50,797 nt of DNA from Caldilineaceae bacterium (GTDB lineage: Bacteria; Chloroflexota; Anaerolineae; Caldilineales; Caldilineaceae): assembly GCA_020433455.1 (NCBI GenBank), contig JAGRCP010000058.1, positions 22,936-73,732 on the forward strand. The letters are read 5' to 3'. The position numbers and the translations under genes were made by a program. Each line of letters begins with the position of its first letter. Position 1 is the stretch's first letter. Of this stretch, positions 37,315-45,348 are shown one piece after another. Under the pieces are notes generated by a model. The model did not search any database. It was given only the letters and a program-made list of their open reading frames with translations, and had not been told where the DNA came from.

Positions 37315-39411
37315 ATGCTGCGCACCCCCGCACTCAGCATACGATTCAGCGTCCTCGGGACGTTTCTCATGGCCGGATTGGCCGCGTTCATCGGCCTTAG
37401 CAGCCGTGCGCAAGGCCAAAGCGCCATCCCCCTGGACATCATCCCCATCTACGCAATCCAGGGCGAGGGCGACGCAACGCCCCTGCGCGAAGAATGGGTG
37501 GACACCTATGGCCGGGTCACCGGCGTCACCGCAACGGGTTTTTACCTCCAGGACCCCCTGGGGGACGGCAACCCCCGGACCAGTGACGGCATTTTCGTCT
37601 ACACCAGCACGCGCCCAAAGGTGGCAATCGGCGACTGTGTAGCCGTCTATCGAGGCTTTGTCGATGAGTATTACGAGAAGACCGAACTTTCCCGCATCAA
37701 GGATCCCGAACCGGTGGATTATTGCGCCGGACCAGACGTGGCGCCTGCCTCCGTGGGCGCGGCCCAGCCGGGCGTAGCCCCCGGCGAAATTTTTGAGGCC
37801 ACGGAGGGCATGGTCGTGGAGGTGGATGACCTGACGGGTACGGTGCAGGGTGCGACCAAGCGCTTCGACAACGGCGATGTGGAGATCGCTTTCCTGCCCG
37901 ATCCCTGGTCGGCTGACGCGATGGGCGGGCGCGTGTTTGAAGCGGACGGCGACCACATGCAGGCGCTCATGTACGTGAGTGGCGCGCTGGGCGCTGAGCT
38001 GCCCGATCTGAATTGGGGCGACCGCATCGGTCTGGGCGCACAGCCCGGCACGGACGATGCCGTCTCCGCCATTCTGGACTACAACTTTGGTAAGTACCAG
38101 ATCATCCTGCTGCCGGATCAGGTCATCACGTCAACCGTTACCGGATCACAGCCCGTAGGCCCCTTTCTGCCCGCTACCCAGGAAGACGAAATTACCATTT
38201 GCAGCGCTAATCTCTGGGGATTGGGCCAGGGCATTGAGCAATTCCCCGATGACGCAACCTATGCCATGGAGCTGGAAAAGCGGGCCTACTCCCTGGCCAA
38301 AGCGCTCAACGGCTGCCTGATCGTCGGGCTGCAGGAAACGGGCACACCGGAAGATGCCGCCAATCTGGCCGAGGTGCTGCGCACCCGGTACAACCTGGAT
38401 TACGAGGCCACGGCTTTGCGCGGGCCGGGTACGGTTAATGTGGAATTTCCGCTGACCAACTCGCTCCTCACCCGCCGGGATCGGGTAACGGTGGAGACAG
38501 CCTTTCTCGCCCAAGGCTGTTCGTCGGTAAATTATGGAGTCTATCCGCTGCTGCGGGCCTGTCCCAGCGGCGAGCACCCGCTTTTCAACCGGCCGCCCCT
38601 GGTGGCCGACCTCACGGTAACGGGCGCATGGGGCGAGCCTTACGCCCTGACGGTTATCGACAACCATTGGAAAAGCAAGGGCGGCGATGAATCGGTCAAC
38701 CTGGTGCGGCGGATGGCCCAGGCCGAACATGTCGCGGCAGTGGTTCAGGATCGGGTGGACATCAACCCGGCCGCCCGGGTGCTGGTCATGGGTGATCTCA
38801 ACGACTTTTACGGCAGCAGCCCCGTGGAAGCGTTGCGGACCGGCGTCACGCCGCCGCTAACCCATCTCTACGCGGCCCTGCCCGCTTTGGAACGCTACAC
38901 CTACGTTTTCAACGGCGGCAGTCAGGTGCTGGACCATATGTTGACCACGGCTAATCTGGCCGCAGACGTGACGGCCATCGAGCCGGTGCGCATCAACGCC
39001 AACTATGCCTATCCCGAGATGCTGGACGTAACCAGCGTCCACCACGCCAGCGATCACGATCCCGTGGCTGTGACCCTGCGGCCGGAACAGGGCGCCTGGC
39101 TGGGCGGCAACGTGCGCGTGCCCGGCGTAAACGTCATTCTGCTGGATGAGGAAGACGTTATCGTTGGCGAAACCGAAACCGACGCCCAGGGCGACTTCCG
39201 TCTTTGGCGCGTTCAGCCCGGCCGCTATGCAGTGCGTCTCGAAGCGCCGGCCGGAGTCCAAATCGATCCGCCGACCCAAATCATAGACGTCATGGCAGGC
39301 GGCGGAACGTTCATCAGCGGGACTGTCCATCATCGGGGGCTGGAGTCGGCCGCGGCCGGCGTCCTGTTTGCGCCCCAAATCGACCCCGCGGCCGCGTTCC
39401 CGGAACCGTAA
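37315..39411 (+). CDS. Secreted endonuclease/exonuclease/phosphatase family protein
   Basis: 698 residues from ATG at 37315. A signal peptide (about 1-34, ending near AQGQSA) is followed by an OB-fold-like region (about 45-110, GRVTGVTATGFYLQDP, as in YhcR/ExeM-type nucleases) and a second beta-rich segment. The EEP (DNase I-like) domain spans about 290-590 with GLQETG (catalytic Glu about 335), NHWKSKGGDES, VMGDLNDFYGS and HASDHDPVAVTL. A C-terminal carboxypeptidase-regulatory-like (SdrD B/PEGA) beta-sandwich (about 600-680, VILLDEEDVIVGETETDAQGDF) ends the protein. Likely an extracellular DNase; phosphodiesterase on other substrates is possible. Divergent from a subtilase. Confidence 0.9.
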   Translation: MLRTPALSIRFSVLGTFLMAGLAAFIGLSSRAQGQSAIPLDIIPIYAIQGEGDATPLREEWVDTYGRVTGVTATGFYLQDPLGDGNPRTSDGIFVYTSTRPKVAIGDCVAVYRGFVDEYYEKTELSRIKDPEPVDYCAGPDVAPASVGAAQPGVAPGEIFEATEGMVVEVDDLTGTVQGATKRFDNGDVEIAFLPDPWSADAMGGRVFEADGDHMQALMYVSGALGAELPDLNWGDRIGLGAQPGTDDAVSAILDYNFGKYQIILLPDQVITSTVTGSQPVGPFLPATQEDEITICSANLWGLGQGIEQFPDDATYAMELEKRAYSLAKALNGCLIVGLQETGTPEDAANLAEVLRTRYNLDYEATALRGPGTVNVEFPLTNSLLTRRDRVTVETAFLAQGCSSVNYGVYPLLRACPSGEHPLFNRPPLVADLTVTGAWGEPYALTVIDNHWKSKGGDESVNLVRRMAQAEHVAAVVQDRVDINPAARVLVMGDLNDFYGSSPVEALRTGVTPPLTHLYAALPALERYTYVFNGGSQVLDHMLTTANLAADVTAIEPVRINANYAYPEMLDVTSVHHASDHDPVAVTLRPEQGAWLGGNVRVPGVNVILLDEEDVIVGETETDAQGDFRLWRVQPGRYAVRLEAPAGVQIDPPTQIIDVMAGGGTFISGTVHHRGLESAAAGVLFAPQIDPAAAFPEP

Positions 39412-39427
39412 TCAGCCCCGCGCCACT

Positions 39428-39456
39428 TTGGCAGATCGACCGCTTTACGGTTCAAT
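39428..39456 (+). promoter_or_regulatory. Promoter of leader ORF and PRTase operon
   Basis: TTGGCA (39428-39433), a 17-bp spacer and TTCAAT (39451-39456). Start of transcription expected near 39463, followed by GGAGG at 39483 and the leader ORF. Confidence 0.5.
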
Positions 39457-39495
39457 AGCGAGGTACAAACAGAAATCAGGAAGGAGGCGCAAGGA

Positions 39496-39591
39496 ATGGT
39501 CCGGAATCATCCAACGGGCAAAGTCGCTCCACCCTCACTTCCCCATTATCCCTTATTCCGCAACTCCACATCCATGGATAAACCGTCATGA
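39496..39591 (+). CDS. 31-residue leader peptide overlapping the PRTase start
   Basis: ATG at 39496 has a textbook GGAGG exactly 8 nt upstream. The frame ends at TGA 39589-39591, overlapping the PRTase ATG (39588) as ATGA. The peptide (MVRNHPTGKVAPPSLPHYP then LFRNSTSMDKPS) is basic and Pro-rich and matches no family I know. The PRTase itself has no good ribosome site, so translation coupling through this leader is likely. Confidence 0.55.
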   Translation: MVRNHPTGKVAPPSLPHYPLFRNSTSMDKPS

Positions 39592-40094
39592 AGCACACCT
39601 ATCTTTCCTGGCACGATACGGAAGAGCTGCTGACTCAGCTTACGTTCAAGCTCAATCCGCCCTATGATTCGATTTTGGTCATTACGCGCGGCGGCATCAT
39701 TCCCGGCGGCATGATTGCGGAAGCGCTGAAGATGAAAGAGGTGCTCACCGCGGCCGTGCTTTTCAGCGAAGACCCCGGCAACTCTACCCGCCTGAGTTGG
39801 CCCCGCTTTCTCCAGTTCCCCGCGGATCCGCTGCTGGTCGGGCGCAAAATCCTGGTCGTAGACAACCTCTGGTATCAGGGCCGAACCATCATGGCCGTCA
39901 AGGGGCGCATCGAAACCGCGGGCGGTCATCCCGAGCTGGCCGTGATCCACTGGAAACAAAAGAGCAGCCTTTTTCCCGATCAGCAACCCGATTATTATGC
40001 GGAAACGACCGAAGACTTCATTCACTATCCCTGGCAGCGAATCGATGATTCTGACTATCGCATTCCTGCCGCGCCGGTGGTGACGTTGTCGTAA
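39588..40094 (+). CDS. Phosphoribosyltransferase-fold protein (Gpt/Hpt-like)
   Basis: 168 residues, shape and length of a type I purine phosphoribosyltransferase such as xanthine-guanine PRTase. The N-terminal hood and ILVITRGGIIPGGMIAEAL (dinucleotide/PPi loop) are clear. The PRPP-binding signature reads ILVVDNLWYQGRT: the second acidic residue of the usual D-D/E-x-x-x-T-G-x-T is Asn and the Thr is Gln, so catalysis may be altered or lost. Ends with an aromatic WQRIDD segment. Overlaps a 31-residue leader ORF by 4 nt. Endonuclease III gene nth follows after 92 bp. Enzyme or regulator is open. Confidence 0.78.
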   Translation: MKHTYLSWHDTEELLTQLTFKLNPPYDSILVITRGGIIPGGMIAEALKMKEVLTAAVLFSEDPGNSTRLSWPRFLQFPADPLLVGRKILVVDNLWYQGRTIMAVKGRIETAGGHPELAVIHWKQKSSLFPDQQPDYYAETTEDFIHYPWQRIDDSDYRIPAAPVVTLS

Positions 40095-40100
40095 GGATAA

Positions 40101-40116
40101 GAGATTGGAAGATTGG
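40101..40116. repeat. Degenerate heptamer pair
   Basis: GAGATTGGAAGATTGG contains two GATTGGA/GATTGGC units of the same family as the longer arrays. A weak inverted counterpart (CAGTCTTCACC) is near 40163-40173. It lies between the PRTase and nth. Confidence 0.45.
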
Positions 40117-40186
40117 CGATAGGAGCAACGTTGGGGCAACCAGCGCAGAGCGCTTACTCGCCCAGTCTTCACCAACCGGAGCTGCC

Positions 40187-40858
40187 ATGTCCTCATCTGT
40201 TACAACCTCATCTGCTCTACCCCCATCGCCCGAGTACGTCGCCGAAATCATCCGCCGCCTGCACGCTGCGTACCCCGACGCCGCGTGCGAGTTGGTACAT
40301 GACGATCCGCTCCAACTGCTGGTGGCCACCATCCTGTCGGCCCAGTGTACGGATGAGCGGGTCAACAAAGTGACGCCCGCGCTCTTTGCCGCCTATCCCA
40401 CGGCCGAAGCCTTCGCCGAAGCCGACATCGAGGAATTGGAAGAGGCAGTCCGTTCTACCGGCTTTTATCGCAACAAGGCCAAAAATATTCAGGGCGCGGC
40501 CCGGCGCATGGTGGCCGAATATGATAGCCAAGTGCCTGAAAATATGGACGATCTGCTTACTCTGCCGGGCGTGGCGCGCAAGACGGCCAACGTGGTGCTG
40601 GGCGTGGGGTATGAAATTGCCGACGGCGTGGTCGTGGACACCCACGTCAAGCGCCTGAGCAACCGTTTGGGGCTGACCCAGGAGAGCACGCCGGAAAAGA
40701 TCGAGCGGGACCTCATGGCAATTGTGCCGCAGGATGAGTGGATCGAGTTCTCGCACCTGCTCATTTTTCACGGGCGCCGCGTCTGCAAAGCGCGCAAGCC
40801 GGATTGCGCCCATTGCACCTTGGCCGACCTGTGCCCCTCGGCCATGTTAGGCGAATAA
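40187..40858 (+). CDS. nth: Endonuclease III
   Basis: 223 residues. DNA glycosylase/AP lyase for oxidised pyrimidines in base excision repair. Seen: ATILSAQCTDERVN, helix-hairpin-helix LPGVARKTANVVL with catalytic Lys, catalytic Asp in VVVDTHVKRLSNRLG, and the C-terminal [4Fe-4S] cluster ligands Cys-x6-Cys-x2-Cys-x5-Cys (CKARKPDCAHCTLADLC). ATG has GGAG 5 nt upstream. The GPH symporter starts 6 bp after its stop, so the two are co-transcribed. Confidence 0.97.
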   Translation: MSSSVTTSSALPPSPEYVAEIIRRLHAAYPDAACELVHDDPLQLLVATILSAQCTDERVNKVTPALFAAYPTAEAFAEADIEELEEAVRSTGFYRNKAKNIQGAARRMVAEYDSQVPENMDDLLTLPGVARKTANVVLGVGYEIADGVVVDTHVKRLSNRLGLTQESTPEKIERDLMAIVPQDEWIEFSHLLIFHGRRVCKARKPDCAHCTLADLCPSAMLGE

Positions 40859-40864
40859 AAATCG

Positions 40865-42322
40865 ATGACCCAGGCCGCGAATCATCCCGTCAATCATTCT
40901 GACCAGCATAGCGAAAAGCTTTCGGTGTGGACCAAGCTCGCCTATGGTTCGGGCGACCTGGGCACGGCTATCACGGCTGCGCTGCGTTCATTCTTTCTCC
41001 TCTTTTTCCTCACCGACGTCGCGCGTCTCAGCCCGATTACGGCCGGCTCCATCCTGCTCATCAACCGCGTGTGGGACGCATTCAATGATCCGCTGATTGG
41101 CTGGCTGAGCGACCGCACGGTCACCCGCTGGGGGCGACGGCGGCCCTGGCTGATTGCCGGTGCATTGCCCTTCGGCATTCTCTTTTTCATGACCTGGGTG
41201 GTGCCCCCGTTCGGCCCCCGGGGTCTCTACATTTACTACGTCGTCGTCGCCCTGCTGCTGGACACGGTCTACACCATTATCAATGTGCCCTACGTTGCCC
41301 TCACGCCCGAGCTGACCCAGGATTACGATGAGCGCACCAGCCTCAACTCCTACCGGTTCGCCTTTTCCATCGGCGGCGGTCTGGTCGCTGCCGTGCTCCA
41401 TCCTATCATCGTAAATCACTTTGCCGACGTCCGCACCGGCTACATGGTTTCGGGCGCGGTCTGGTCCATTGTCAGCACCATTCCCTGCTTCATCGTCTTT
41501 TTCGGCACGAAGGAACGTCCCGAAAGCATGCAAAAGACGCAAGACGCCGATTCCATGGGCATTCTGGAACAAATCAAAGTGGCGTTCTCCAACAAGCCCT
41601 ATCGATTTGTCATCGCCATCTATCTTTTTTCGTGGCTGGCGCTCCAGCTTATCTCGGCCGTTCTCATCTACTATTTGAATTACTATATCGGCGCGCCGGA
41701 TATGTTGCCCATGGTTCTCCTTGCAATTCAGGGCACGGCACTTGTCTTCCTCTTTATCTGGTCCGCGGTCAGCCGGCGGCTGGACAAGCGCTATGTCTAT
41801 ATGATCGGCGCTTCAATTTGGATCGTCGTCCAAATTGCGCTCTATTTTGTGCAGCCGGGCATGAGGGGCGTCATCATCCCCCTGGCTGCGGTGGCCGGCG
41901 CGGGCGCGTCTGTGGCGTACCTCATACCCTGGGCCATGATGCCCGACGTCATCGAATTCGATGAGTTGGAGACGGGACAGCGCCGGGAGGGCATCTTTTA
42001 CGGCTTTATGGTTTTCCTGCAAAAAACGTCCATTGCCCTGGGCATCTTTATGGTGGGGCGGGTGCTCTCCTCCAACGGCTACATCACGCCCACCGAGGCC
42101 GTGCCCGTGCCCGTCCAGCCCGACAGCGCGCTCAATGCCATTCGCCTCTTTATCGGCCCCATTCCCGCCGTCATTCTGCTCATCGGCCTGATACTCACCT
42201 ACTTCTATCCCGTCACGCGGGAGAAGCATGGGCAAATCCGCGCGCGCCTGGCCGAGCGACGCGAGGCGCTCGACGCGGCCGCGGCGCAGAAACAAGATAA
42301 TATTCCGGCTACCGACGACTAA
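40865..42322 (+). CDS. GPH-family sugar:cation symporter (MelB-like)
   Basis: 485 residues, about 12 membrane segments. The N-terminal KLAYGSGDLGTAI, NRVWDAFNDPLIGWLSDRT and TRWGRRRPWL are signature blocks of glycoside-pentoside-hexuronide:cation symporters, which import sugars with Na+ or H+. EFDELETGQRREGIFYG in the second half is also typical. Two short hydrophilic tails flank it. Specific substrate unknown. It sits 6 bp after nth and 36 bp before the lipoprotein gene. Confidence 0.9.
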   Translation: MTQAANHPVNHSDQHSEKLSVWTKLAYGSGDLGTAITAALRSFFLLFFLTDVARLSPITAGSILLINRVWDAFNDPLIGWLSDRTVTRWGRRRPWLIAGALPFGILFFMTWVVPPFGPRGLYIYYVVVALLLDTVYTIINVPYVALTPELTQDYDERTSLNSYRFAFSIGGGLVAAVLHPIIVNHFADVRTGYMVSGAVWSIVSTIPCFIVFFGTKERPESMQKTQDADSMGILEQIKVAFSNKPYRFVIAIYLFSWLALQLISAVLIYYLNYYIGAPDMLPMVLLAIQGTALVFLFIWSAVSRRLDKRYVYMIGASIWIVVQIALYFVQPGMRGVIIPLAAVAGAGASVAYLIPWAMMPDVIEFDELETGQRREGIFYGFMVFLQKTSIALGIFMVGRVLSSNGYITPTEAVPVPVQPDSALNAIRLFIGPIPAVILLIGLILTYFYPVTREKHGQIRARLAERREALDAAAAQKQDNIPATDD

Positions 42323-42358
42323 ACCGTTTACCGTCTTCCTATCCCCCGGAGAAACGCC

Positions 42359-43147
42359 ATGCACACTTCACCACCCAAACCACGCCTCACACGCTACTTC
42401 ATATGCTTTCGGCGCATACGGCTTTGGATGCCGCCTTGGATACCGTATTGGCTCCTTCTGCTCATCATTGCCGGCGGGCTGGGCGCATGTCGGCGCGCGC
42501 CGGTTCTCCCGCCTACGTCGCAACCGCCGGCCACCCCGATTGTAACCGCCGCGCCGCCTGTCGGGGAGACGCCTACCGCGCAAGCGACGCCCGAGGCGAG
42601 CAAGACAGAGGAAGCCGACACGGAAGAAGAGCCGGCCTGGATGGTCATAGTCGACGCGCCGGAAGGCCGACGGTTGAGCGATCCCGTCGTGGCCGATGAT
42701 GTCGCGGCCGGCGCCGGAGCGCCGGCGGAACTAGGCGCAACGCCCGTACGCGTCCTCGCACCCGAAAACCGCGTCCAGCCATACCCCCGGACGCTGCTCA
42801 TGGCCGTGCCCGCAGCGGGCGTTCCGCTGGAAACGTTTGTGGAAATGCTGGCCGAATCGCTACGCGCAGACGACTCCATCCAACTGACTGGGCAGCGCAT
42901 GGATTACCAGCTCGCGGCTGGCATAGCGCCCGTGGGGCTGCTACAATATGAACAACATCAAGCCGACGGGGTGACTTACGCGGGCGTAATTGCCGTACGC
43001 GCCCATCAGGCAACGGACACTTTTGCCCTGGTCATCATGCTCTACGAGCCGCAGGCGGCGACCGCCTCGGCAGTCGAAACCGAGCTAGAAGAAATTTTGT
43101 CAACCCTCTCCGTCGAACCCTACGCCGGTTCACCCGTTACGCCATAA
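42359..43147 (+). CDS. Putative lipoprotein
   Basis: 262 residues. A long N-terminal region with basic residues (KPRLTRYFICFRRIR) precedes a hydrophobic core (YWLLLLIIAGGLGAC) with lipobox LGAC at Cys44. After it comes a Pro/Thr/Ala/Glu-rich linker of about 50 residues, then a 165-residue mixed domain with no recognised family (LETFVEMLAESLRADDS, LLQYEQHQADG). ATG has GGAG 7 nt upstream. Likely exported and anchored to the outer face of the membrane. Next gene begins 10 bp downstream. Confidence 0.72.
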   Translation: MHTSPPKPRLTRYFICFRRIRLWMPPWIPYWLLLLIIAGGLGACRRAPVLPPTSQPPATPIVTAAPPVGETPTAQATPEASKTEEADTEEEPAWMVIVDAPEGRRLSDPVVADDVAAGAGAPAELGATPVRVLAPENRVQPYPRTLLMAVPAAGVPLETFVEMLAESLRADDSIQLTGQRMDYQLAAGIAPVGLLQYEQHQADGVTYAGVIAVRAHQATDTFALVIMLYEPQAATASAVETELEEILSTLSVEPYAGSPVTP

Positions 43148-43157
43148 GGAAAATTCC

Positions 43158-44048
43158 GTGCCATCACAAGTTCCCGCCGGTTACACTCGAGGGGCGATTC
43201 TCTTTATCGGCCCATTGCAGGACGCGGACGGCGAAGCCGCACTCCTTCAACGCTTCTGGAACGAAGCAGGAGGATACGGCGCACGCATTCTCATCGTGTC
43301 GGCCTTTGAAAACGATCTGAGTGCAGCCCAACGCTACAATGAACGCTTTGAAGAATGGGAATCAGAATGGGTGGCCATCCTGCCCGTCCAGGAACGTACG
43401 GATGCCCGGCGGGATGAGAGCGCAGTAGCGGTGGAGCAAGCCACAGGCGTCCTCCTGGTCGGCGATAATCCCCTGCGCATGGCCGGACTGCTGGGCGGTA
43501 CGCTGCTGGCCACGGCCATTCGGCGCGCCAATGCCCGGGGCAAGGTTGTCTGCGGCATCGGCGCGTGCGCGCCCATCCTCTGCCAGCACATGATCGCCTA
43601 CGACAATCGCAAGCGAATTCCCCATCCATTCCTCCACCGCCGCCTGATTCAGTTTGCGCCGGGCCTGGGCATCGTCAACCGCCTGCTGCTGGACAGCTCC
43701 AACGATCCCGCCGAAGGACCGGCTATGCGTCTCAGTCGCCTGCTGGCGGCCGTGGCGCATAATCCTTTCCTGGTGGGCGTCAGCCTGGAGGCGGATACGG
43801 GCGTGGCGGTCTATGCTGATACCACGCTGGAAGTCTTTGGTCGCAACAGCGCGCTCATCGTCGACGGCAGTGAAATCACCTACACCGATGTTCACAAATA
43901 CGAGGATGACGGACCGCTGAGCGTGTTGGGCGTTCAAGCCCACGTGCTGGGGAGGGCGTACACATTCAACTTCGATTCGCGTCTGGTCCAGCCGCCGGAC
44001 GAGGGCGACATTCCCCCGCCGACGACAACGGCACAGATTGCATTCTAA
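43158..44048 (+). CDS. Cyanophycinase-like peptidase S51 homologue, catalytic Ser missing
   Basis: 296 residues, GTG start with AAGGA 8 nt upstream. The fold order fits peptidase S51/cyanophycinase: GAILFIGPL, ARILIVSAF, TGVLLVGDNPLRMAGLL, then a nucleophile elbow region, and later FLVGVSLEADTGVAV, which matches the conserved G-I-G-I-D-E-x-T-A block in position. The nucleophile motif normally reads GTSAGA; here it reads GIGACA, so the Ser is Gly, while a Cys sits two residues on. Either an inactive homologue or one with a shifted nucleophile. No cyanophycin synthetase lies in the window. It ends the plus-strand operon. Confidence 0.8.
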   Translation: MPSQVPAGYTRGAILFIGPLQDADGEAALLQRFWNEAGGYGARILIVSAFENDLSAAQRYNERFEEWESEWVAILPVQERTDARRDESAVAVEQATGVLLVGDNPLRMAGLLGGTLLATAIRRANARGKVVCGIGACAPILCQHMIAYDNRKRIPHPFLHRRLIQFAPGLGIVNRLLLDSSNDPAEGPAMRLSRLLAAVAHNPFLVGVSLEADTGVAVYADTTLEVFGRNSALIVDGSEITYTDVHKYEDDGPLSVLGVQAHVLGRAYTFNFDSRLVQPPDEGDIPPPTTTAQIAF

Positions 44049-44089
44049 CCGGCAGATTGCGCCGGCATGTAACCAACGCAGAATTGACA

Positions 44090-44137
44090 AGGGAGGGGTA
44101 GGGATTGACGGAGCCATGTCAATCCCTACCCCTCCCT
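44090..44137. terminator. Perfect 19-bp palindrome between convergent genes
   Basis: GGGAGGGGTAGGGATTGAC (44091-44109) and GTCAATCCCTACCCCTCCC (44118-44136) are exact complements around an 8-nt loop, with one more A:T pair outside (44090/44137). It can act as a bidirectional terminator or be a REP-like element. No T-run follows. Confidence 0.75.
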
Positions 44138-44199
44138 GGCCTACAGAGAGGATATAGTGAAAAAGATACGGGTGCATTCAAACTCGGTTGACGAAACAT

Positions 44200-44228
44200 G
44201 GGCGGCCGCAAGGGCACGCTCCCTACCG
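44200..44228. repeat. Dispersed GC-rich repeat fragment, copy 2
   Basis: GGGCGGCCGCAAGGG then CACGCTCCCTACCG matches the copy at 16365-16392. Both occurrences are intergenic. Confidence 0.55.
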
Positions 44229-44281
44229 CTTCAACTCATTTTGAACACACCCAAAAGATACAGTAAAAATACAGGGAAGAT

Positions 44282-44743
44282 TTATGCGTTGGCGTACGCT
44301 TCTTCCAGCGCCGCTACGTCGAACTTCACCATTTGCAGCATGGCGTTCATCACGGCCTGCACCTTTCGGGGATTTCCGTCGCCCATCAGCTCCATAAAGC
44401 GGCGAGGGACAATCTGCCACGAGACGCCAAAGGGGTCGGTAATCCACCCACACTGGACGGGCGTAGCGCCCGCGGCCAGAAGCTTGTCCCAATATTCATC
44501 CACCTCCGCCTGATCGGCGCACTCCACAAAGAGGGAAAAGGCGTCGGAGAAGCGAAAATGAGAGCCGCCGTTGTAGCCCATGAAAAGCCGCCCGCCGATG
44601 GTGAATTCGGCTGAGATAAGCGGGCTGTCGTCACCGGACCGGGTCAGATGCCGAATTTCCGAATCGGGAAACGTTGCGGCATAAAATGTGACGGCCTCCT
44701 CAAGCTGATCGTCAAACATCAAAAACGGCGTTATGTTCGTCAT
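44282..44743 (-). CDS. VOC family protein, PhnB/3-demethylubiquinone methyltransferase-like
   Basis: 153 residues. Vicinal-oxygen-chelate fold of the PhnB/YjdN type, with TPFLMFDDQLEEAVTFYAATFPDSEI, AEFTIGGRLFMGYNGG, FSLFVECADQAEVDEYWDKLLAAG and QCGWITDPFGVSWQIVP. Such proteins are often annotated as 3-demethylubiquinone-9 3-methyltransferase but most have unknown function. The start ATG has AGAGG 7 nt upstream. Not coupled to a neighbour. Confidence 0.9.
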   Translation of the reverse strand: MTNITPFLMFDDQLEEAVTFYAATFPDSEIRHLTRSGDDSPLISAEFTIGGRLFMGYNGGSHFRFSDAFSLFVECADQAEVDEYWDKLLAAGATPVQCGWITDPFGVSWQIVPRRFMELMGDGNPRKVQAVMNAMLQMVKFDVAALEEAYANA

Positions 44744-44837
44744 GGCGGGACCTCTTCTCTAATCCGGGTTCATTGCCTGAATGGTTGAAATCGTCGGCTA
44801 ACCGCGAGGAATCGCTTTAGCGGATCGCGCGGGAATT

Positions 44838-45251
44838 TTACCACTCATCCACCCATTCCTCTTTTTCCCCCACAACCTTGAATTGACGCCCGTGCGCCTG
44901 GGCCGGGCCGGGCAAAGCCGGTTGCCGACCATAGGCCGGAGGATAGTCCGGCGCATACCCGCCGGGCTGGGGAGGCTGCTGCATGGGATAGCCGTTCCCT
45001 GCCAAAACAATCACCGGCGCCTGCGAATGGGCGGGCAGGGCATAGGGCGAAGGCGGGCGCGCCTGTTGCTCGGCCCGCTCTTCCCGCCGACGGCCCGACG
45101 CCATGACCAGCAGCGCCGCGGGCACGCCCGCCATGACGCCGAAGAGAACGCCCATGGCCATGCCGATGGCATCGGCGCTCAGGCGGTTGACAATCTGCCA
45201 GACAAAGGCCAGCAAGCCCACTGCCAGGATGAACACAAATAGCTTTTTCAT
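44838..45251 (-). CDS. Small membrane protein with Pro/Gln-rich tail
   Basis: 137 residues from ATG at 45251 (AGGAG about 8 nt upstream). Two hydrophobic segments (MKKLFVFILAVGLLAFVW, GMAMGVLFGVMAGVPAALLV) are followed by a charged turn (SGRRREERAEQQ) and a disordered Pro/Gln/Tyr/Gly-rich tail, ending FKVVGEKEEWVDEW. The longer open frame upstream overlaps the FtsK-like gene and has no site. It starts 98 bp after the FtsK-type motor and probably shares its LexA-controlled transcript. Could anchor or recruit the motor; that is inference. Confidence 0.72.
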   Translation of the reverse strand: MKKLFVFILAVGLLAFVWQIVNRLSADAIGMAMGVLFGVMAGVPAALLVMASGRRREERAEQQARPPSPYALPAHSQAPVIVLAGNGYPMQQPPQPGGYAPDYPPAYGRQPALPGPAQAHGRQFKVVGEKEEWVDEW

Positions 45252-45348
45252 ATAAACGGCTCCTGTTATGAACGACGCGCGGCCGGAGATGCTGATACAG
45301 CGGGTGGGATATGGCCCGATTATCTTCTCAAACTGCCGCAACCGGCTG

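Noticed and set aside
39306..39313. GAACGTTC in the secreted nuclease gene as an SOS box
   Set aside because: Lacks the four-base spacer and is inside coding sequence.
44157..44513. Plus-strand frame with GAGAGG upstream
   Set aside because: Crosses a dispersed repeat and continues antisense into the VOC gene; composition is not protein-like.
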